Notes under the pieces: generated by a model | The model's database searches: none | What the model saw: only the letters and a program-made list of their open reading frames with translations | What the model was told of the DNA's origin: nothing | DNA from: Paenibacillus soyae | GTDB taxonomy: Bacteria; Bacillota; Bacilli; Paenibacillales; Paenibacillaceae | Length of the DNA: 64,000 nt | Direction of reading: 5' to 3' | Assembly: GCF_024623455.1 (NCBI RefSeq) | Contig: NZ_JANIPJ010000004.1 | Coordinates: forward strand, 186,001-250,000 | In this document: in pieces, positions 49,871-60,243 of the stretch | How positions within the stretch are numbered: the first letter of the stretch is position 1 | Layout: every line of letters starts with the position of its first letter | Translations under genes and position numbers: made by a program

Positions 49871-51811
49871 TTATTTCTCCTTCTTTGCTTCGCAATCGCG
49901 AAGCCTGTCTTCGTACTGGCCGAGCAGTTTATACAGGTTGCGAGCGCTTGCCTCAAGGCCTCCCTGCCGATTGCGCGCCAGCCATAGGCGGTTGAACGTC
50001 TCTATGATGTCCGCAAGGTCGGCTTGAAGATGCGCAAGCCATGCCCGTTCCGCCTCCGCATCCGGGAGCTCCAGCCCGAAAATATAGCGGTGAAGGCCGG
50101 CGCCGTGCGCGACGAGCCGAAGCGCGTTGCGAAGCTCCTCCTTGATCAGCTCGGCGTCGGGCAGATCCAGCCGCAAACCGCTCAGCTCTTCTTCTCGCGA
50201 GCGCAGCCAATCCTGCATTTCCTCGTAGCGGTAATCGAGCGCGAACGGTATGCCGCGACCGCCGATCTCGACGAGCAGCTGGACCAGCATCTGCGTCTCG
50301 GATTCCAGCTTCTCGCGCGAGGACAAGCCGCGGTTCAGCAAGTAGCTTGTATAGGTCATATTTTCCAGCGTGCTGTTCTCCAGATGATAATAGCGTCCAA
50401 GCTCGAGCGTCAGCTTCCCGGCGGCTCCGCTGCCGTCCCGAAGCATGCATTCGGTTACATACTGCTCCATCGCCGCATGGTCCAAGGCGCCTTTCGCCGT
50501 ATGCCAGCTTGCGGCTGCGGCGAGCGCGTAAGCGGGATAGCTGGCGACAGGCGGCTGCCAGTGGCCGGAGTCGCCCCAATCCGTTACGATAAGACCTCCT
50601 GCCCCATGCGCTTTGCCATGACGGGCGGCGTCCGCGATATTGGCAAGCATATTGTCCGTTCTTCCCGTTATGGCCGACCAGGTGCTGGTACCGGGGCAGA
50701 CGAAGAACGGTACGCCGCTCTCCGACAACAGCTTGCAATGCGCTTCGAAGGACGTATGGTCGTCATAATTCCAGTCGAGCACGGTTACATCGGGAGGCAG
50801 GAGCGGAATGATTTCCTTGTGCTTGGTCACGATGTCGCCCCACATCAGAATGCGCTTCCCGTGGCTTCTCGCGATGTCGAACACCTTGGAGGCATACTCC
50901 ATGTACAGCCGAGGGACGCCGATCTCGTCCGCGCGCTGCTTGCTTTGTCCCCTACCGAGACCGAAAGGTTCATCCATGTTGACGTTCACGTACCCGGATG
51001 CGAAATGGGGCAGCAGCTCATCGAACATTTTGCCGACCAGCTCCAGCGACCTGGGATCCGTCGGATTCAACGTCGTGGGCGGCAGCTTGACCGGCAGAGG
51101 CGTCGCCTGCCCGCCCGGATGCTCCGCCAGATCGGCAAAGGCCGGCTTGGCCAGCCAAGGTCCCATGTGGCCGAGACAGTTCTGGCTCGGCACCAGATCG
51201 ACGAACCGCTCATTCGCGTAGGCGTCCAGCAGCCGGAACTCCCCTGCGGTTATCGGCGTCGCTTCCGGGAACGAATCCCGGAACTCGTTGTAATCGAAGT
51301 CAAAGCCCTCCATATAAAGCTGCAAATGATTGAACTTCAGCGCGGACATCCGGTCGACGAGCGCGTACAGCGTCTCCAGCTTCGGAATTTTGCCCCTCCC
51401 GATATCCAGCATGATGCCGCGCACGGGAAAGTCCGGCTCGTCTTCGATGCGGAAATGCGGCCAGCGCCGGCCATGCCGGACAAGCAGCTGCTCCAGCGTG
51501 ACGGCGGCATAATGAAGTCCTTCCGCTTCCCCGAAGAACAGCGTAACCTCGCCGCCGTCCCATTCCGCCATATAGCCTTGCGGGTGCAGCCCCTCGCGGC
51601 GGACGACGTTCACGGCCGTCTTATCCGACGAGCCGCCGCCTCCGATACGCGCGGCTGCCGCGTTTAACCGCTCTTGCAGCCGCAGCTCGAAAGCGATTCG
51701 CTCCGATTGTTCGTCCTGGGCATGAATCACAAAGGAGGATCCGATCGCCGAGCTTCCTTCCGCCCATTCCAGCTTCTTAGGCGGCGGGTAGAGGTTTAAC
51801 GTTTCGCTCAT
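49871..51811 (-). CDS. GH20-type beta-N-acetylhexosaminidase-like enzyme
   Basis: A 646-residue cytoplasmic glycosidase (no signal peptide). An N-terminal GH20b-like domain (to ~125) leads into the TIM barrel from F-P-V-R-G-I-M-L-D-I-G-R-G-K-I-P. The catalytic Asp-Glu pair is D280-E281 in V-N-V-N-M-D-E-P-F-G-L-G, where typical GH20 enzymes have H-x-G-G-D-E. Later W-G-D-I and T-D-W-G-D-S-G-H-W suit substrate-holding tryptophans. Its ATG overlaps the GH3 stop by one base (TAATG). Probably removes terminal HexNAc from imported oligosaccharides; exact linkage unknown. The C-terminal ~150 residues are helical and of unknown role. Confidence 0.82.
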   Translation of the reverse strand: MSETLNLYPPPKKLEWAEGSSAIGSSFVIHAQDEQSERIAFELRLQERLNAAAARIGGGGSSDKTAVNVVRREGLHPQGYMAEWDGGEVTLFFGEAEGLHYAAVTLEQLLVRHGRRWPHFRIEDEPDFPVRGIMLDIGRGKIPKLETLYALVDRMSALKFNHLQLYMEGFDFDYNEFRDSFPEATPITAGEFRLLDAYANERFVDLVPSQNCLGHMGPWLAKPAFADLAEHPGGQATPLPVKLPPTTLNPTDPRSLELVGKMFDELLPHFASGYVNVNMDEPFGLGRGQSKQRADEIGVPRLYMEYASKVFDIARSHGKRILMWGDIVTKHKEIIPLLPPDVTVLDWNYDDHTSFEAHCKLLSESGVPFFVCPGTSTWSAITGRTDNMLANIADAARHGKAHGAGGLIVTDWGDSGHWQPPVASYPAYALAAAASWHTAKGALDHAAMEQYVTECMLRDGSGAAGKLTLELGRYYHLENSTLENMTYTSYLLNRGLSSREKLESETQMLVQLLVEIGGRGIPFALDYRYEEMQDWLRSREEELSGLRLDLPDAELIKEELRNALRLVAHGAGLHRYIFGLELPDAEAERAWLAHLQADLADIIETFNRLWLARNRQGGLEASARNLYKLLGQYEDRLRDCEAKKEK

Positions 51812-54096
51812 TAGGCCTCCTCCTTCCCGGTCGCTCCGTTCAGCTGCGCAATGACCTGGGCCAGCCTTTCTTCCGTGAAGCTTCCTCCGCTGAACGAGAT
51901 CAAGCCGCGCAGCGGCATATGCTCGAGGAACGCGTTAAACATGTCGCGATGCTCCTCGCCGATAGCCGAGCCGAACGGCAGCGACTCGACAAGGCGTTTG
52001 ACGAAAGCCGCCCCCGCTTCCGTTTGCTTCAGCTCCGAGATGGTCGAATTGCGATGGAAAACCGTTTGTCTCACGAAGGTTGAGCGAACGTTCACCGTCT
52101 CCTCGAGCGCAATATCCCGGGACGAGCGGCCGATCAGAATGTGGAACTCGCCCGACTCGACGACCCAGTCCGCCGCTTCCGCGTCGTAATAAGCGAAGCT
52201 CCTTTTGTCCAATCGGAACGTAACCGTCGTCTCTTCGCCCGGAGCCAGCTCCACTTTGTCGAAGCCCTTCAGCTCCTTGTCCGGCCGGATGACTGCGCTT
52301 TGCGGGTCGCGCACGTACAACTGAACGACTTCCTGGCCGGCGCGGCTGCCCGTGTTGCGCACTTTTACCGATACGAGCAGCGTTTCCGTATCGTCGAGCT
52401 CCCGCTTATCGACGGTAAGGTCCGAGTAGCCAAAGGACGTGTAGCTTAGACCGTGACCGAACGGAAACAGAGGCTCGATTTCCTTCTTGTCGTAATAGCG
52501 GTAGCCGACGAACAATCCTTCCCTGTACTCCACGTTGTCCCCTTCGCCCGGGAAAAATAAAAACGAAGGATTGTCGCTCAGCTTCGCGGGGAACGTCTCG
52601 GCCAGCTTGCCGGACGGGTTCGCGTCGCCGAACAGCAGATCCGCTATCGCTCCGCCGAGCGCCTGCCCGCCGAGATACGCCTCGAGTACCGCTTTGGCGC
52701 TGCCAAGCCACGGCATCTCGATCGGCGCGCCGTTGCTGAGCACGACGACGAGGTTCGGCTGCACGGACGCAACCGCGTTGATCAGCGCGACTTGGTTCTC
52801 CGGCATGCGCAGATGCTTGCGGTCGAAGCCTTCCGATTCGTATCGGCTCGGCAAGCCCGCGAACAGAACGGCTACGCTGGACGACGAGGCCAGCGCCAGC
52901 GCTTCCCGCACCAGCTCGGCGTCGATTTCGTCGCCTCCCAGCGCGTAGCCCTGCGCATACGCCACTTCCGCGCCCGCACCGGCCGACTTCTTCAGCTCTT
53001 CGCTAATATCCTCCAGCCGCGTCGGCTTAATCTGGGAGCTTCCGCTCCCCTGATAGCGAGGCTCCTTGGCGAGAGCGCCGATTACGGCAATCTTGCCGGC
53101 TCTCGCGAGCGGAAGAATGCCGTCTTCGTTTTTGAGCAGAACCATGCTTTCCCTGGCTACTTCGCGAGCAAGAGCGTGATGCTCTTCCGGGTCGACAACG
53201 ACATCCGGCTTGCGACCGTCCACCGAGCGGAAAATAACCGCAAGCAGCCGTTCGACGGCGGCGTCCAGCTTCTCCTCCGGCAGCGCGCCGCTCCTCACGG
53301 CTTCCGCGATCGCGCGGTCGCCTTCGCCTCGGCTGGACGGCATCTCCAGCTCGAGTCCCGCGGCGAGCCCTTTCACCCTCTCGTTGACGGCGCCCCAGTC
53401 GGACACGACAACGCCTTCATGGCCCCACTCTTCCTTCAGCACCTGCGTCAGCAGCCATTCGTTCTCGGAGGCGTATTCCCCGTTCACCTTGTTGTACGAG
53501 CACATGACCGTCCAAGGCTGCGCCTTCTTGACCGCGCCTTCGAAGCTGGCCAAATAAATTTCGCGAAGCGTCCGCTCGTCCAAGATGGAATCGGAGGTCA
53601 TCCGCCGATGCTCCTGATTGTTGGCCGCGAAGTGCTTCAGCGACGTGCCGACGCCTTGGCTCTGAACGCCCATAATATGATGCGCCGCCATCTCCGAGGA
53701 CAAATACGGATCTTCGGAAAAATATTCGAAGTTCCGTCCGCACAAAGGAGACCTCTTAATGTTCGCTCCCGGTCCGAGCAGCACCGCGACGTTCTCCGCC
53801 TGGCACTCCCGTCCTAGCGCCTGCCCCATCCTTTCGATCAGCTCGCGGTTCCACGAGCTGGCAACGCCTGCCGCCGACGGGAAGCAGGTGGCCGGCACGC
53901 TGTTGAACAGCCCCAGATGATCCGCCGAAGACGCCTGCTTCCGGAGACCGTGCGGTCCGTCCGTCACCATGACGGACGGGATGCCGAGCCGCTCCACTCC
54001 CTTCAAGTGCCAAGTGTCGAGGCCGGAGCACAATCCCGCCTTCTCCTCCAGCGTCATCGCCGCGACGAGCGCCTTTAAATCCCTCTTCTGTTCCAT
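51811..54096 (-). CDS. GH3 beta-glycosidase
   Basis: A 761-residue cytoplasmic family 3 glycosidase. The barrel contains [18 protein letters not shown] and the nucleophile aspartate in [10 protein letters not shown]. An alpha/beta sandwich (with G-S-G-S-S-Q) and a C-terminal fibronectin-III-like domain ([12 protein letters not shown] onward) follow. The ATG at 54096 has AAGGAGG; the frame extends upstream into the previous gene without a site. It is second of two GH3 genes, 28 bases after the first, and is coupled to the GH20-type gene. Beta-glucosidase, beta-xylosidase or related activity is likely. Confidence 0.92.
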   Translation of the reverse strand: MEQKRDLKALVAAMTLEEKAGLCSGLDTWHLKGVERLGIPSVMVTDGPHGLRKQASSADHLGLFNSVPATCFPSAAGVASSWNRELIERMGQALGRECQAENVAVLLGPGANIKRSPLCGRNFEYFSEDPYLSSEMAAHHIMGVQSQGVGTSLKHFAANNQEHRRMTSDSILDERTLREIYLASFEGAVKKAQPWTVMCSYNKVNGEYASENEWLLTQVLKEEWGHEGVVVSDWGAVNERVKGLAAGLELEMPSSRGEGDRAIAEAVRSGALPEEKLDAAVERLLAVIFRSVDGRKPDVVVDPEEHHALAREVARESMVLLKNEDGILPLARAGKIAVIGALAKEPRYQGSGSSQIKPTRLEDISEELKKSAGAGAEVAYAQGYALGGDEIDAELVREALALASSSSVAVLFAGLPSRYESEGFDRKHLRMPENQVALINAVASVQPNLVVVLSNGAPIEMPWLGSAKAVLEAYLGGQALGGAIADLLFGDANPSGKLAETFPAKLSDNPSFLFFPGEGDNVEYREGLFVGYRYYDKKEIEPLFPFGHGLSYTSFGYSDLTVDKRELDDTETLLVSVKVRNTGSRAGQEVVQLYVRDPQSAVIRPDKELKGFDKVELAPGEETTVTFRLDKRSFAYYDAEAADWVVESGEFHILIGRSSRDIALEETVNVRSTFVRQTVFHRNSTISELKQTEAGAAFVKRLVESLPFGSAIGEEHRDMFNAFLEHMPLRGLISFSGGSFTEERLAQVIAQLNGATGKEEA

Positions 54097-54124
54097 ATCA
54101 GATTCCTCCTTCTCCCATCCGCGT

Positions 54125-56653
54125 CTAATCGCGGTCCTTCCACTCGAACTCGGCCGAAACCGTTTCTTTGCTGCTCGTTCCGACATATACGACGAACTTG
54201 CCCGCTTCCGCAGCGTAACCGCCGGCGGGCGACCAGAAGGCCAAGTCGGATCGGCGGATCTCGAACGTGATTTCCTTGCTCTCGCCCGGTTCCAGCCACA
54301 GCTTCCGGTAACCCTTCAGCTCCTTCACCGGACGAACGATGCTGCCGTGACGGTCTTGAATATAAAGCTGAGCCGTCTCTTCTCCTGCCAGCGGGGCGCT
54401 ATTCGACACCGTGACGGTGACCGTCAGCTTATCGTCGCCAGCGAACATCTCGCGATCGAGCCGTAAATCCTTGTACTCGAACCGCGAGTAGCTGAGGCCG
54501 TGACCGAACGGATAAAGCGGCTCGTTAGGACCGTCCAGATATTTCGAAATAAACTTGCTTCCCGCGTTCGCATCCGTCACCGGACGGCCGGTGCGGAAAT
54601 GGTTGTAATACACCGGAATCTGGCCTTGATGCGCCGGGAAGCTCATCGTCAGCTTGCCGGACGGATTGTAATCGCCGGTCAAAATATCCGCGATCGCATG
54701 CCCGGCTTGCGAGCCGAGGAACCAGGTTTCCAGAATGGCATCGACTCGTTCATGGAACCAGCCCAGCACAAGCGGCCTGCCGTTCGTCAGCACGAGCACG
54801 ACCGGCTTGCCGACCGCGACCACCGCTTCCGCCAGCCGCTGCTGCGCCTCCGGCAGATCGATGCTGAGCCTCGACGCCGCTTCGCCGGACATGTCGCTGC
54901 TCTCCCCGAGCGCCAGCACGACGACGTCCGCTTTCGAAGCCGCGGCAACCGCCGCTTCGATTCCGCCGTCCAGCGGCTCCGTGACGCCGCAGCCCGCCGC
55001 GTACAGCAGGCGCTCCTCCGCAATGCCGTTGTCGCGCAAGCCTTCGTACAGCGTCACCGTCTCGTAGCCGTACCGCGAGAACTGCCACGGACCAAGCAGG
55101 TCCCGGCTGTCCGCGAACGGACCGATGAGCGCGATGCGGCTATCTCCGTTCGCGGCAAGAGGCAGCGCGCCGTCGTTCTTGAGCAGCACGGCCGACTTGC
55201 GCGCAAGCTCCAGGCTTGCCTGCAGATGCTCCGCGCAGAAATGATAGTCGAGCTCCTTCTCCGGACGAATATAGCGGAACGGATCGTCCATCAGCCCCAG
55301 CCGGAACTTCAGGCGCAGAATGCGTCTTACGGCGTCGTCGATAACCGATTCGGCGAGACTTCCCTCCCGTACCAACTGCGGCAAATACTCGTAAGACCGC
55401 GTAGCCATCTCGATGTCCATCGTCGCTTGCGCCGCAAGGCGCGCCGCTTCCCGCTCGGTTTCCGCCAAGCCGTGCTCGACGATCTCCTGGACGGAGCCAT
55501 AGTCGGAGATAAGCACGCCGTCAAAGCCCAGCTCCTCGCGCAATACCCCCTCGAGCAGCTTCTCGCTCGCCGCGACCGGTACGCCCTCATAGATGTTGAA
55601 AGCGTTCATGACCGAGCCGGCGCCCGCTTCGATCCCCGCCTGGAACGGCGGCAAGTAGACGTTGCGCAAGGTCGCCTCCGATAGATCGACCGTATTGTAA
55701 TCCCGCCCGCCCTCGGCGGCTCCGTAGCCGATGAAATGCTTTAAGCAAGCGACGATCGTCTCCGGATCGAACAAGGTGTCGCCTTGGAACCCTTCTACTT
55801 GGGCCTTCGCGATCAGCGAACCCAGATAAGGGTCCTCCCCGGCGCCTTCCACGACCCGTCCCCATCTTGGATCGCGGCCGACGTCGATCATCGGACCGTG
55901 GTTGTACACCGTGCCCGACGCGCTGGCCTCCCTGGCCGCGATCGCGCAAGCTTCCTTGATCGCGTTCATATCCCAGCTGCAGGACCAAGCGAGCGGCACG
56001 GGGAAAATCGTCTGCGCGCCATGGATAATGTCGGCGTTGAAGAGCAGCGGGATGCGGTGAGGAGACTGCTCCACCGCGATCTTCTGAAGCTCGAACACGC
56101 GGCTGACATCGAACGCCCCGAGCACCGAGCCGGCTCTCCCTTCCGCGATAAGCTTCTCGGGCGGATCCGTCGCCACCGCGTTGCCGAACGAGAAGTTCGA
56201 AGCCGGCACCTGGAACATTTGGCCGACCTTCTCCTCCAGGCTGAGCCGTCCGAGCAGCTCCTCCACCGCCGCTTCGATATCTTCCGCCGAGCGCTCGGTT
56301 ACGCCTTCCTTCCGGTAAGACCGGACTTCTTCGATGAAGCCGGCCGCCGCCTTCGGGCCGGTTCCCCTCGCGCCTTGCAACGGCAGCGCGCCTATCCCTG
56401 GCAGGACCAGCTCGCCGCTGAAGCTTTCCTCTTCGAACGAGAAGTCGATAACAATGTCTTGACCCGGCATCCAGAACGCGCCCGCGGTCGCGTGCAGCCG
56501 GCTCCCGTCGATCTCCAGCTTCTTCACGTGGATCGGAATCGCCAACGGCTCCGAAGCCACGTCCAGCGTATACCCCGCTTTCTTCGATACTCGAAAAATA
56601 AACTTCAGCTTCATGGACGGAGTCTCCGCCATCGCATGCCACAATCCGATCAT
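54125..56653 (-). CDS. GH3 beta-glycosidase with extra N-terminal beta domain
   Basis: An 842-residue family 3 enzyme of BglX type: [36 protein letters not shown] and the nucleophile in [10 protein letters not shown] are canonical. A C-terminal fibronectin-like domain begins at [10 protein letters not shown]. Before the barrel, residues 1-105 form an unusual all-beta domain (I-G-L-W-H-A ... M-K-L-K-F-I-F-R-V ... [15 protein letters not shown]). The ATG at 56653 is eight bases after AAGGA. No signal peptide, so it should act on imported sugars. First glycosidase gene of the locus, after the transporter. Confidence 0.92.
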   Translation of the reverse strand: MIGLWHAMAETPSMKLKFIFRVSKKAGYTLDVASEPLAIPIHVKKLEIDGSRLHATAGAFWMPGQDIVIDFSFEEESFSGELVLPGIGALPLQGARGTGPKAAAGFIEEVRSYRKEGVTERSAEDIEAAVEELLGRLSLEEKVGQMFQVPASNFSFGNAVATDPPEKLIAEGRAGSVLGAFDVSRVFELQKIAVEQSPHRIPLLFNADIIHGAQTIFPVPLAWSCSWDMNAIKEACAIAAREASASGTVYNHGPMIDVGRDPRWGRVVEGAGEDPYLGSLIAKAQVEGFQGDTLFDPETIVACLKHFIGYGAAEGGRDYNTVDLSEATLRNVYLPPFQAGIEAGAGSVMNAFNIYEGVPVAASEKLLEGVLREELGFDGVLISDYGSVQEIVEHGLAETEREAARLAAQATMDIEMATRSYEYLPQLVREGSLAESVIDDAVRRILRLKFRLGLMDDPFRYIRPEKELDYHFCAEHLQASLELARKSAVLLKNDGALPLAANGDSRIALIGPFADSRDLLGPWQFSRYGYETVTLYEGLRDNGIAEERLLYAAGCGVTEPLDGGIEAAVAAASKADVVVLALGESSDMSGEAASRLSIDLPEAQQRLAEAVVAVGKPVVLVLTNGRPLVLGWFHERVDAILETWFLGSQAGHAIADILTGDYNPSGKLTMSFPAHQGQIPVYYNHFRTGRPVTDANAGSKFISKYLDGPNEPLYPFGHGLSYSRFEYKDLRLDREMFAGDDKLTVTVTVSNSAPLAGEETAQLYIQDRHGSIVRPVKELKGYRKLWLEPGESKEITFEIRRSDLAFWSPAGGYAAEAGKFVVYVGTSSKETVSAEFEWKDRD

Positions 56654-56681
56654 AGAAACCATCCTTCCCCGCTTCGCGCGA

Positions 56682-57566
56682 TTACCCTTTTACGGCCCCG
56701 ATTGTGAGTCCCTTGACAAAATATTTCTGGAAAAACGGATACGCGATCAGAATCGGCACGATGCCGACAACCGCGATCGCCATCCGGAACGTCTCGCTCG
56801 GAAGCTGCGCGGCGACGCTGCCCGCTCCCATGCTGGCGCTGCTCGTCAGAAACTCAATGTCGCTCATGATTTTGTTGAGCACGTTCTGCAGATTAAACAG
56901 CCGCGCTTCCGTGATGAACACGAGCCCGTTGTTCCAGTCGTTCCAATACGCCAGCGCCTGGAACAGTCCAATCGTCGCTAGAATCGGCAGCGACAGCTGC
57001 AGCACGATTTTGTAATAAATCGTGAATTCGCCCGCCCCGTCGATGCTCGCGGACTCCAGTACGGGCACCGGAATGCTGTTCATGAAGAACGCGCGCATAA
57101 GCAGCACGTTGAAGCCGTTCATCAGCAGCCAAGGAATGACCTGGGCCAGGAACGTATTTTGAATATCGAACATTTGGGTGTAGATCATGTACGTCGGCAC
57201 CAAGCCGCCGTTGAACAGCAGCGTGAAGAAGACGATGAACGCGATGACCATGCCGCCGGGCAGGTCCTTGCGCGACAACGGATACGCCAGCATCGACGTC
57301 ATAAGAAGACTGGCCGTCGTGCCGATCACCGTCGTCAGAATCGTAATCCCGTAAGCGTGAATGACCGTCTTCGAATTCGCGAACAAATAGTCGTATGCCG
57401 CGAAGCTGAGCTTGGAAGGAACAAACGTGTACCCTTCCTTCACGATTGTGTCGGCGTCCGTCACGGACGACGTGAACAGCAGCACGAACGGAAGCAGGCA
57501 CGCAAGAGAGAGCAGAGCCATTATTACATGTGAAGCCGTCCGCCAGCCTATATATTGTCGTGTCAT
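56682..57566 (-). CDS. Carbohydrate ABC transporter permease (LplC/YtcP type)
   Basis: A 294-residue permease with six helices. The EAA loop is visible as V-L-E-S-A-S-I-D-G-A-G around residues 168-178, and the C-terminus ends K-Y-F-V-K-G-L-T-I-G-A-V-K-G, typical of LplC-like subunits of complex-oligosaccharide importers. GGGGGG precedes the ATG. It starts 11 bases after the stop of the partner permease and precedes the GH3 gene. Confidence 0.93.
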   Translation of the reverse strand: MTRQYIGWRTASHVIMALLSLACLLPFVLLFTSSVTDADTIVKEGYTFVPSKLSFAAYDYLFANSKTVIHAYGITILTTVIGTTASLLMTSMLAYPLSRKDLPGGMVIAFIVFFTLLFNGGLVPTYMIYTQMFDIQNTFLAQVIPWLLMNGFNVLLMRAFFMNSIPVPVLESASIDGAGEFTIYYKIVLQLSLPILATIGLFQALAYWNDWNNGLVFITEARLFNLQNVLNKIMSDIEFLTSSASMGAGSVAAQLPSETFRMAIAVVGIVPILIAYPFFQKYFVKGLTIGAVKG

Positions 57567-57577
57567 GTTCGTCCCCC

Positions 57578-58510
57578 CTAGAACAAAGCGTTATCTTTAT
57601 CGAATCTGCGCACGATATAATTGGACACCAGCACCAGCACGAACCCGACTAACGACTGATAGAAGCCGGCCGCCGCCGACATGCCGATGTCTCCGATCTG
57701 CAGCAAGCCCCGGAAGACGTAGGTGTCGATGACGTTCGTCGTTTCGTACAGCGCTCCGGAGTTCATCGGCACTTGGTAGAATAAGCCGAAGTCGGAATAG
57801 AAGATGCGGCCGATGCCCAGCAGCGCGAGCATCGTAATGATCGGCGTAATCATCGGCAGCGTGATTTTGCGGATTTGCATCCATTTAGTCGCGCCGTCCA
57901 GCTCCGCCGCTTCGTAATATTCGCGGTCGATGCCGATGATGGCCGCCAGGAACACGATGCAGGAATAGCCCGCGCCTTTCCAAATATGGACGATCGTCAA
58001 AATATAAGGCCAATATTTCGATTCCAGATACCACGAGATCGGATCCAGCCCAAACATCGGAAGGATCGTCTTGTTCATAAAGCCCGATTGCGGGCTTAGC
58101 AGCGCGTATACCAAATAGCTGACGAGGATCATCGAGATTAGATAAGGCAGCAGGATGACGCTTTGGTAGAAGCCTCTGGCCATCTTGCTTCTAATTTCGT
58201 TCAGCAGAATCGCGATCGCGATCGCGATGGTCAGCCCTAGAACGATAAATACCGCGTTATACAGCAGCGTGTTGCGGGTTATGATATAAGCGTCGGTCGT
58301 TCGAAACAAATATTCGAAATTGCTGATGCCGACCCAGTCGCTGCCCCATATTCCTTGGGCGTAATTGACGTTCTTGAAGGCGATTGAAAGCCCGAACATC
58401 GGCAAATAGTTGTTAATCAGCAAATAAAGCAATCCTGGAATCATCATGAGATACAGGGGCAAAAACCGGCGAAGATGGATACGCTTGCGCCTGGTTGTCT
58501 TGATCTCCAT
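57578..58510 (-). CDS. Carbohydrate ABC transporter permease (LplB type)
   Basis: A 310-residue permease. The N-terminus F-L-P-L-Y-L-M-M-I-P-G-L-L-Y-L-L-I-N-N-Y-L-P is the mark of LplB-type subunits; the EAA loop is Y-E-A-A-E-L-D-G-A. The ATG at 58510 has GGGAGGAG; 13 further upstream codons are in frame but without a site. Partner of the LplC-type protein; no ATPase gene is present, so a shared MsmX-like ATPase is assumed. Confidence 0.93.
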   Translation of the reverse strand: MEIKTTRRKRIHLRRFLPLYLMMIPGLLYLLINNYLPMFGLSIAFKNVNYAQGIWGSDWVGISNFEYLFRTTDAYIITRNTLLYNAVFIVLGLTIAIAIAILLNEIRSKMARGFYQSVILLPYLISMILVSYLVYALLSPQSGFMNKTILPMFGLDPISWYLESKYWPYILTIVHIWKGAGYSCIVFLAAIIGIDREYYEAAELDGATKWMQIRKITLPMITPIITMLALLGIGRIFYSDFGLFYQVPMNSGALYETTNVIDTYVFRGLLQIGDIGMSAAAGFYQSLVGFVLVLVSNYIVRRFDKDNALF

Positions 58511-58590
58511 CGTCTCTCTCCTCCCGATGTGAATAATAAACCCGGCCAACTCTCATTGGCCGGGCCTCCTTTCTCTTTAAGCCGTTTCCA

Positions 58591-60129
58591 TTATTGAACC
58601 GAGTTCGCCTTCGCCCACTCGTCCAGCTGCTTCTGCTTCTCGGCGATGATCTTATCCATGCCGGCCGCTTTCAGCTTCTCGATGAATTCCGGAAGCATCT
58701 TCTCGGGATCGACGCTGCCCGTCTCAAGCGGCAGGCGATATTGGGTCACGACGTTCGTTACCGACGCGACCTCCGTCTTCACCGGCGAGGCGTCGAATAC
58801 GAAGCCTAGCGCTTTGGAAGGCTTCGAGACGCGGTTGAACTCCTCGGTTTTTGCCCAAATTTCAGGATCATCCGTATTCAATACATACGAGAGGAATTGG
58901 TTGCCGAACATCCAGCCGAGCATGTTATAGCCGACCGTTGATGCGTCCTTGCCTTCCGGATAAGCGATAACATGGTCCGCCGCGCCTTCGGCCTTCACAT
59001 AGTGCTTGCCTTCGATGCCCCAGTCGAACAGGTTCACGATCGCCGGATCCGAATACAGCAGATTCAGGAATTTCATCGCTTTTTCTTGCTGCTTGGAATG
59101 TACCGGAATACCCCACATCGCGCCTGTTACGGTGCTTGTCGTAGCGACTGGAGCAATCAGCTCGGCTGTTACCATCTCCGTGCTGGACGCCTTCGATTCC
59201 TGAGCCGCGAAGCCCGGCTTCTGCATCGCCAGATAAGCGAACGCTTTGCCCGATTTGATCAGCTCGAAGGTTTGCGTTTTATTCGTTGCAGCGTCAGCTA
59301 GCGTGTAGCCATCCAGATACCACTGGCGTACACGGTCAAGGAACGCTTTGTACTCCGGCATTTCGTACAGGTTGACGACCTTCAGGCCGTTGTCGTAGTT
59401 CGGGAGCACGCCCATGTTGTCGCCGAGCGGATCGTAGAACACGTGATTCTCGCGGTACGTTTGACCAGCTCCGCCCGGAACGAGGGGAACGATGTTAGGC
59501 TCGTTGTCCTTGATCGTCTTCAGCACCTTCTCCACGTCGTCCAACGTCTTAATGGACGCGACGTCGATGCCGTGCTTATCGACAAGGTCTTTGCGCATCG
59601 TAATACCGAAGCTTGCGGCCAGGTCGCGAACCGTAGGCACGCTGTAGATCTGACCTTTGATCTTGGTCGAACTCAAGTACTTCTCCTCGAACGCGGATTT
59701 GATGCCTTCGCCGTGCTGATTCAGCAGGTCGTCCAGCGCGACGAGCTGGCCTTTGGCCACCATGCCGCTGTACATGCCGCCTGCGACGTACGTCAGATCA
59801 AGCGTCTCTCCGCCGCTGAAGATCAGATTCATCCGCTGCGCCCACTCGCCGGCGCTGATCGGCAGAAACTTTACGTGCGTCTTGATTTTCTCTTCCGATA
59901 TTTTGTTAATCTCGTCTTCGACCAGCTGAAGCTCCTGCTGGGAAGCCGTGATCATCGGGAAGGCAACCGTAATTTCTTCGATTTTCTCTTCCGCCTGCGG
60001 GCTTCCCGCGTTGCCTGCGTTTCCTTTGTTTTCGGCATTTCCGCCGCCTTCGTTGCCTTTGCTGCACGCTGACAAGAGCAGCGCTCCGCACAACATCAAG
60101 ACGGTCATCATACGCATCGCTTTTGACAT
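58591..60129 (-). CDS. Oligosaccharide-binding lipoprotein (LplA type)
   Basis: A 512-residue extracellular binding protein. Signal peptide with lipobox L-L-S-A-C at about residue 22, then a Gly/Asn-rich linker (E-G-G-G-N-A-E-N-K-G-N-A-G). The two-lobed family-1 binding fold follows, with features of the large LplA group (A-M-W-G-I-P-V-H-S-K-Q-Q-E-K-A-M-K-F-L-N-L-L-Y near residue 350). GGGGGAAA precedes the ATG. It captures the oligosaccharide for the two downstream permeases. Length is in the usual range of this group (~500-550). Confidence 0.93.
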   Translation of the reverse strand: MSKAMRMMTVLMLCGALLLSACSKGNEGGGNAENKGNAGNAGSPQAEEKIEEITVAFPMITASQQELQLVEDEINKISEEKIKTHVKFLPISAGEWAQRMNLIFSGGETLDLTYVAGGMYSGMVAKGQLVALDDLLNQHGEGIKSAFEEKYLSSTKIKGQIYSVPTVRDLAASFGITMRKDLVDKHGIDVASIKTLDDVEKVLKTIKDNEPNIVPLVPGGAGQTYRENHVFYDPLGDNMGVLPNYDNGLKVVNLYEMPEYKAFLDRVRQWYLDGYTLADAATNKTQTFELIKSGKAFAYLAMQKPGFAAQESKASSTEMVTAELIAPVATTSTVTGAMWGIPVHSKQQEKAMKFLNLLYSDPAIVNLFDWGIEGKHYVKAEGAADHVIAYPEGKDASTVGYNMLGWMFGNQFLSYVLNTDDPEIWAKTEEFNRVSKPSKALGFVFDASPVKTEVASVTNVVTQYRLPLETGSVDPEKMLPEFIEKLKAAGMDKIIAEKQKQLDEWAKANSVQ

Positions 60130-60243
60130 GTTGTTTTCCCCCGCTTTTGTATAGGATGGCTGTTGCTTGCTCTTATTGTACGGCTCAGCGGGTCCGCCTC
60201 TCTGCCCTGCACACGACCTCCTATTGTCACTTTCCCGACCAGC

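Noticed and set aside
50024..51667. A 547-codon open frame antisense to the GH20-type gene
   Set aside because: No ribosome site or family motif; the opposite strand carries the real enzyme.
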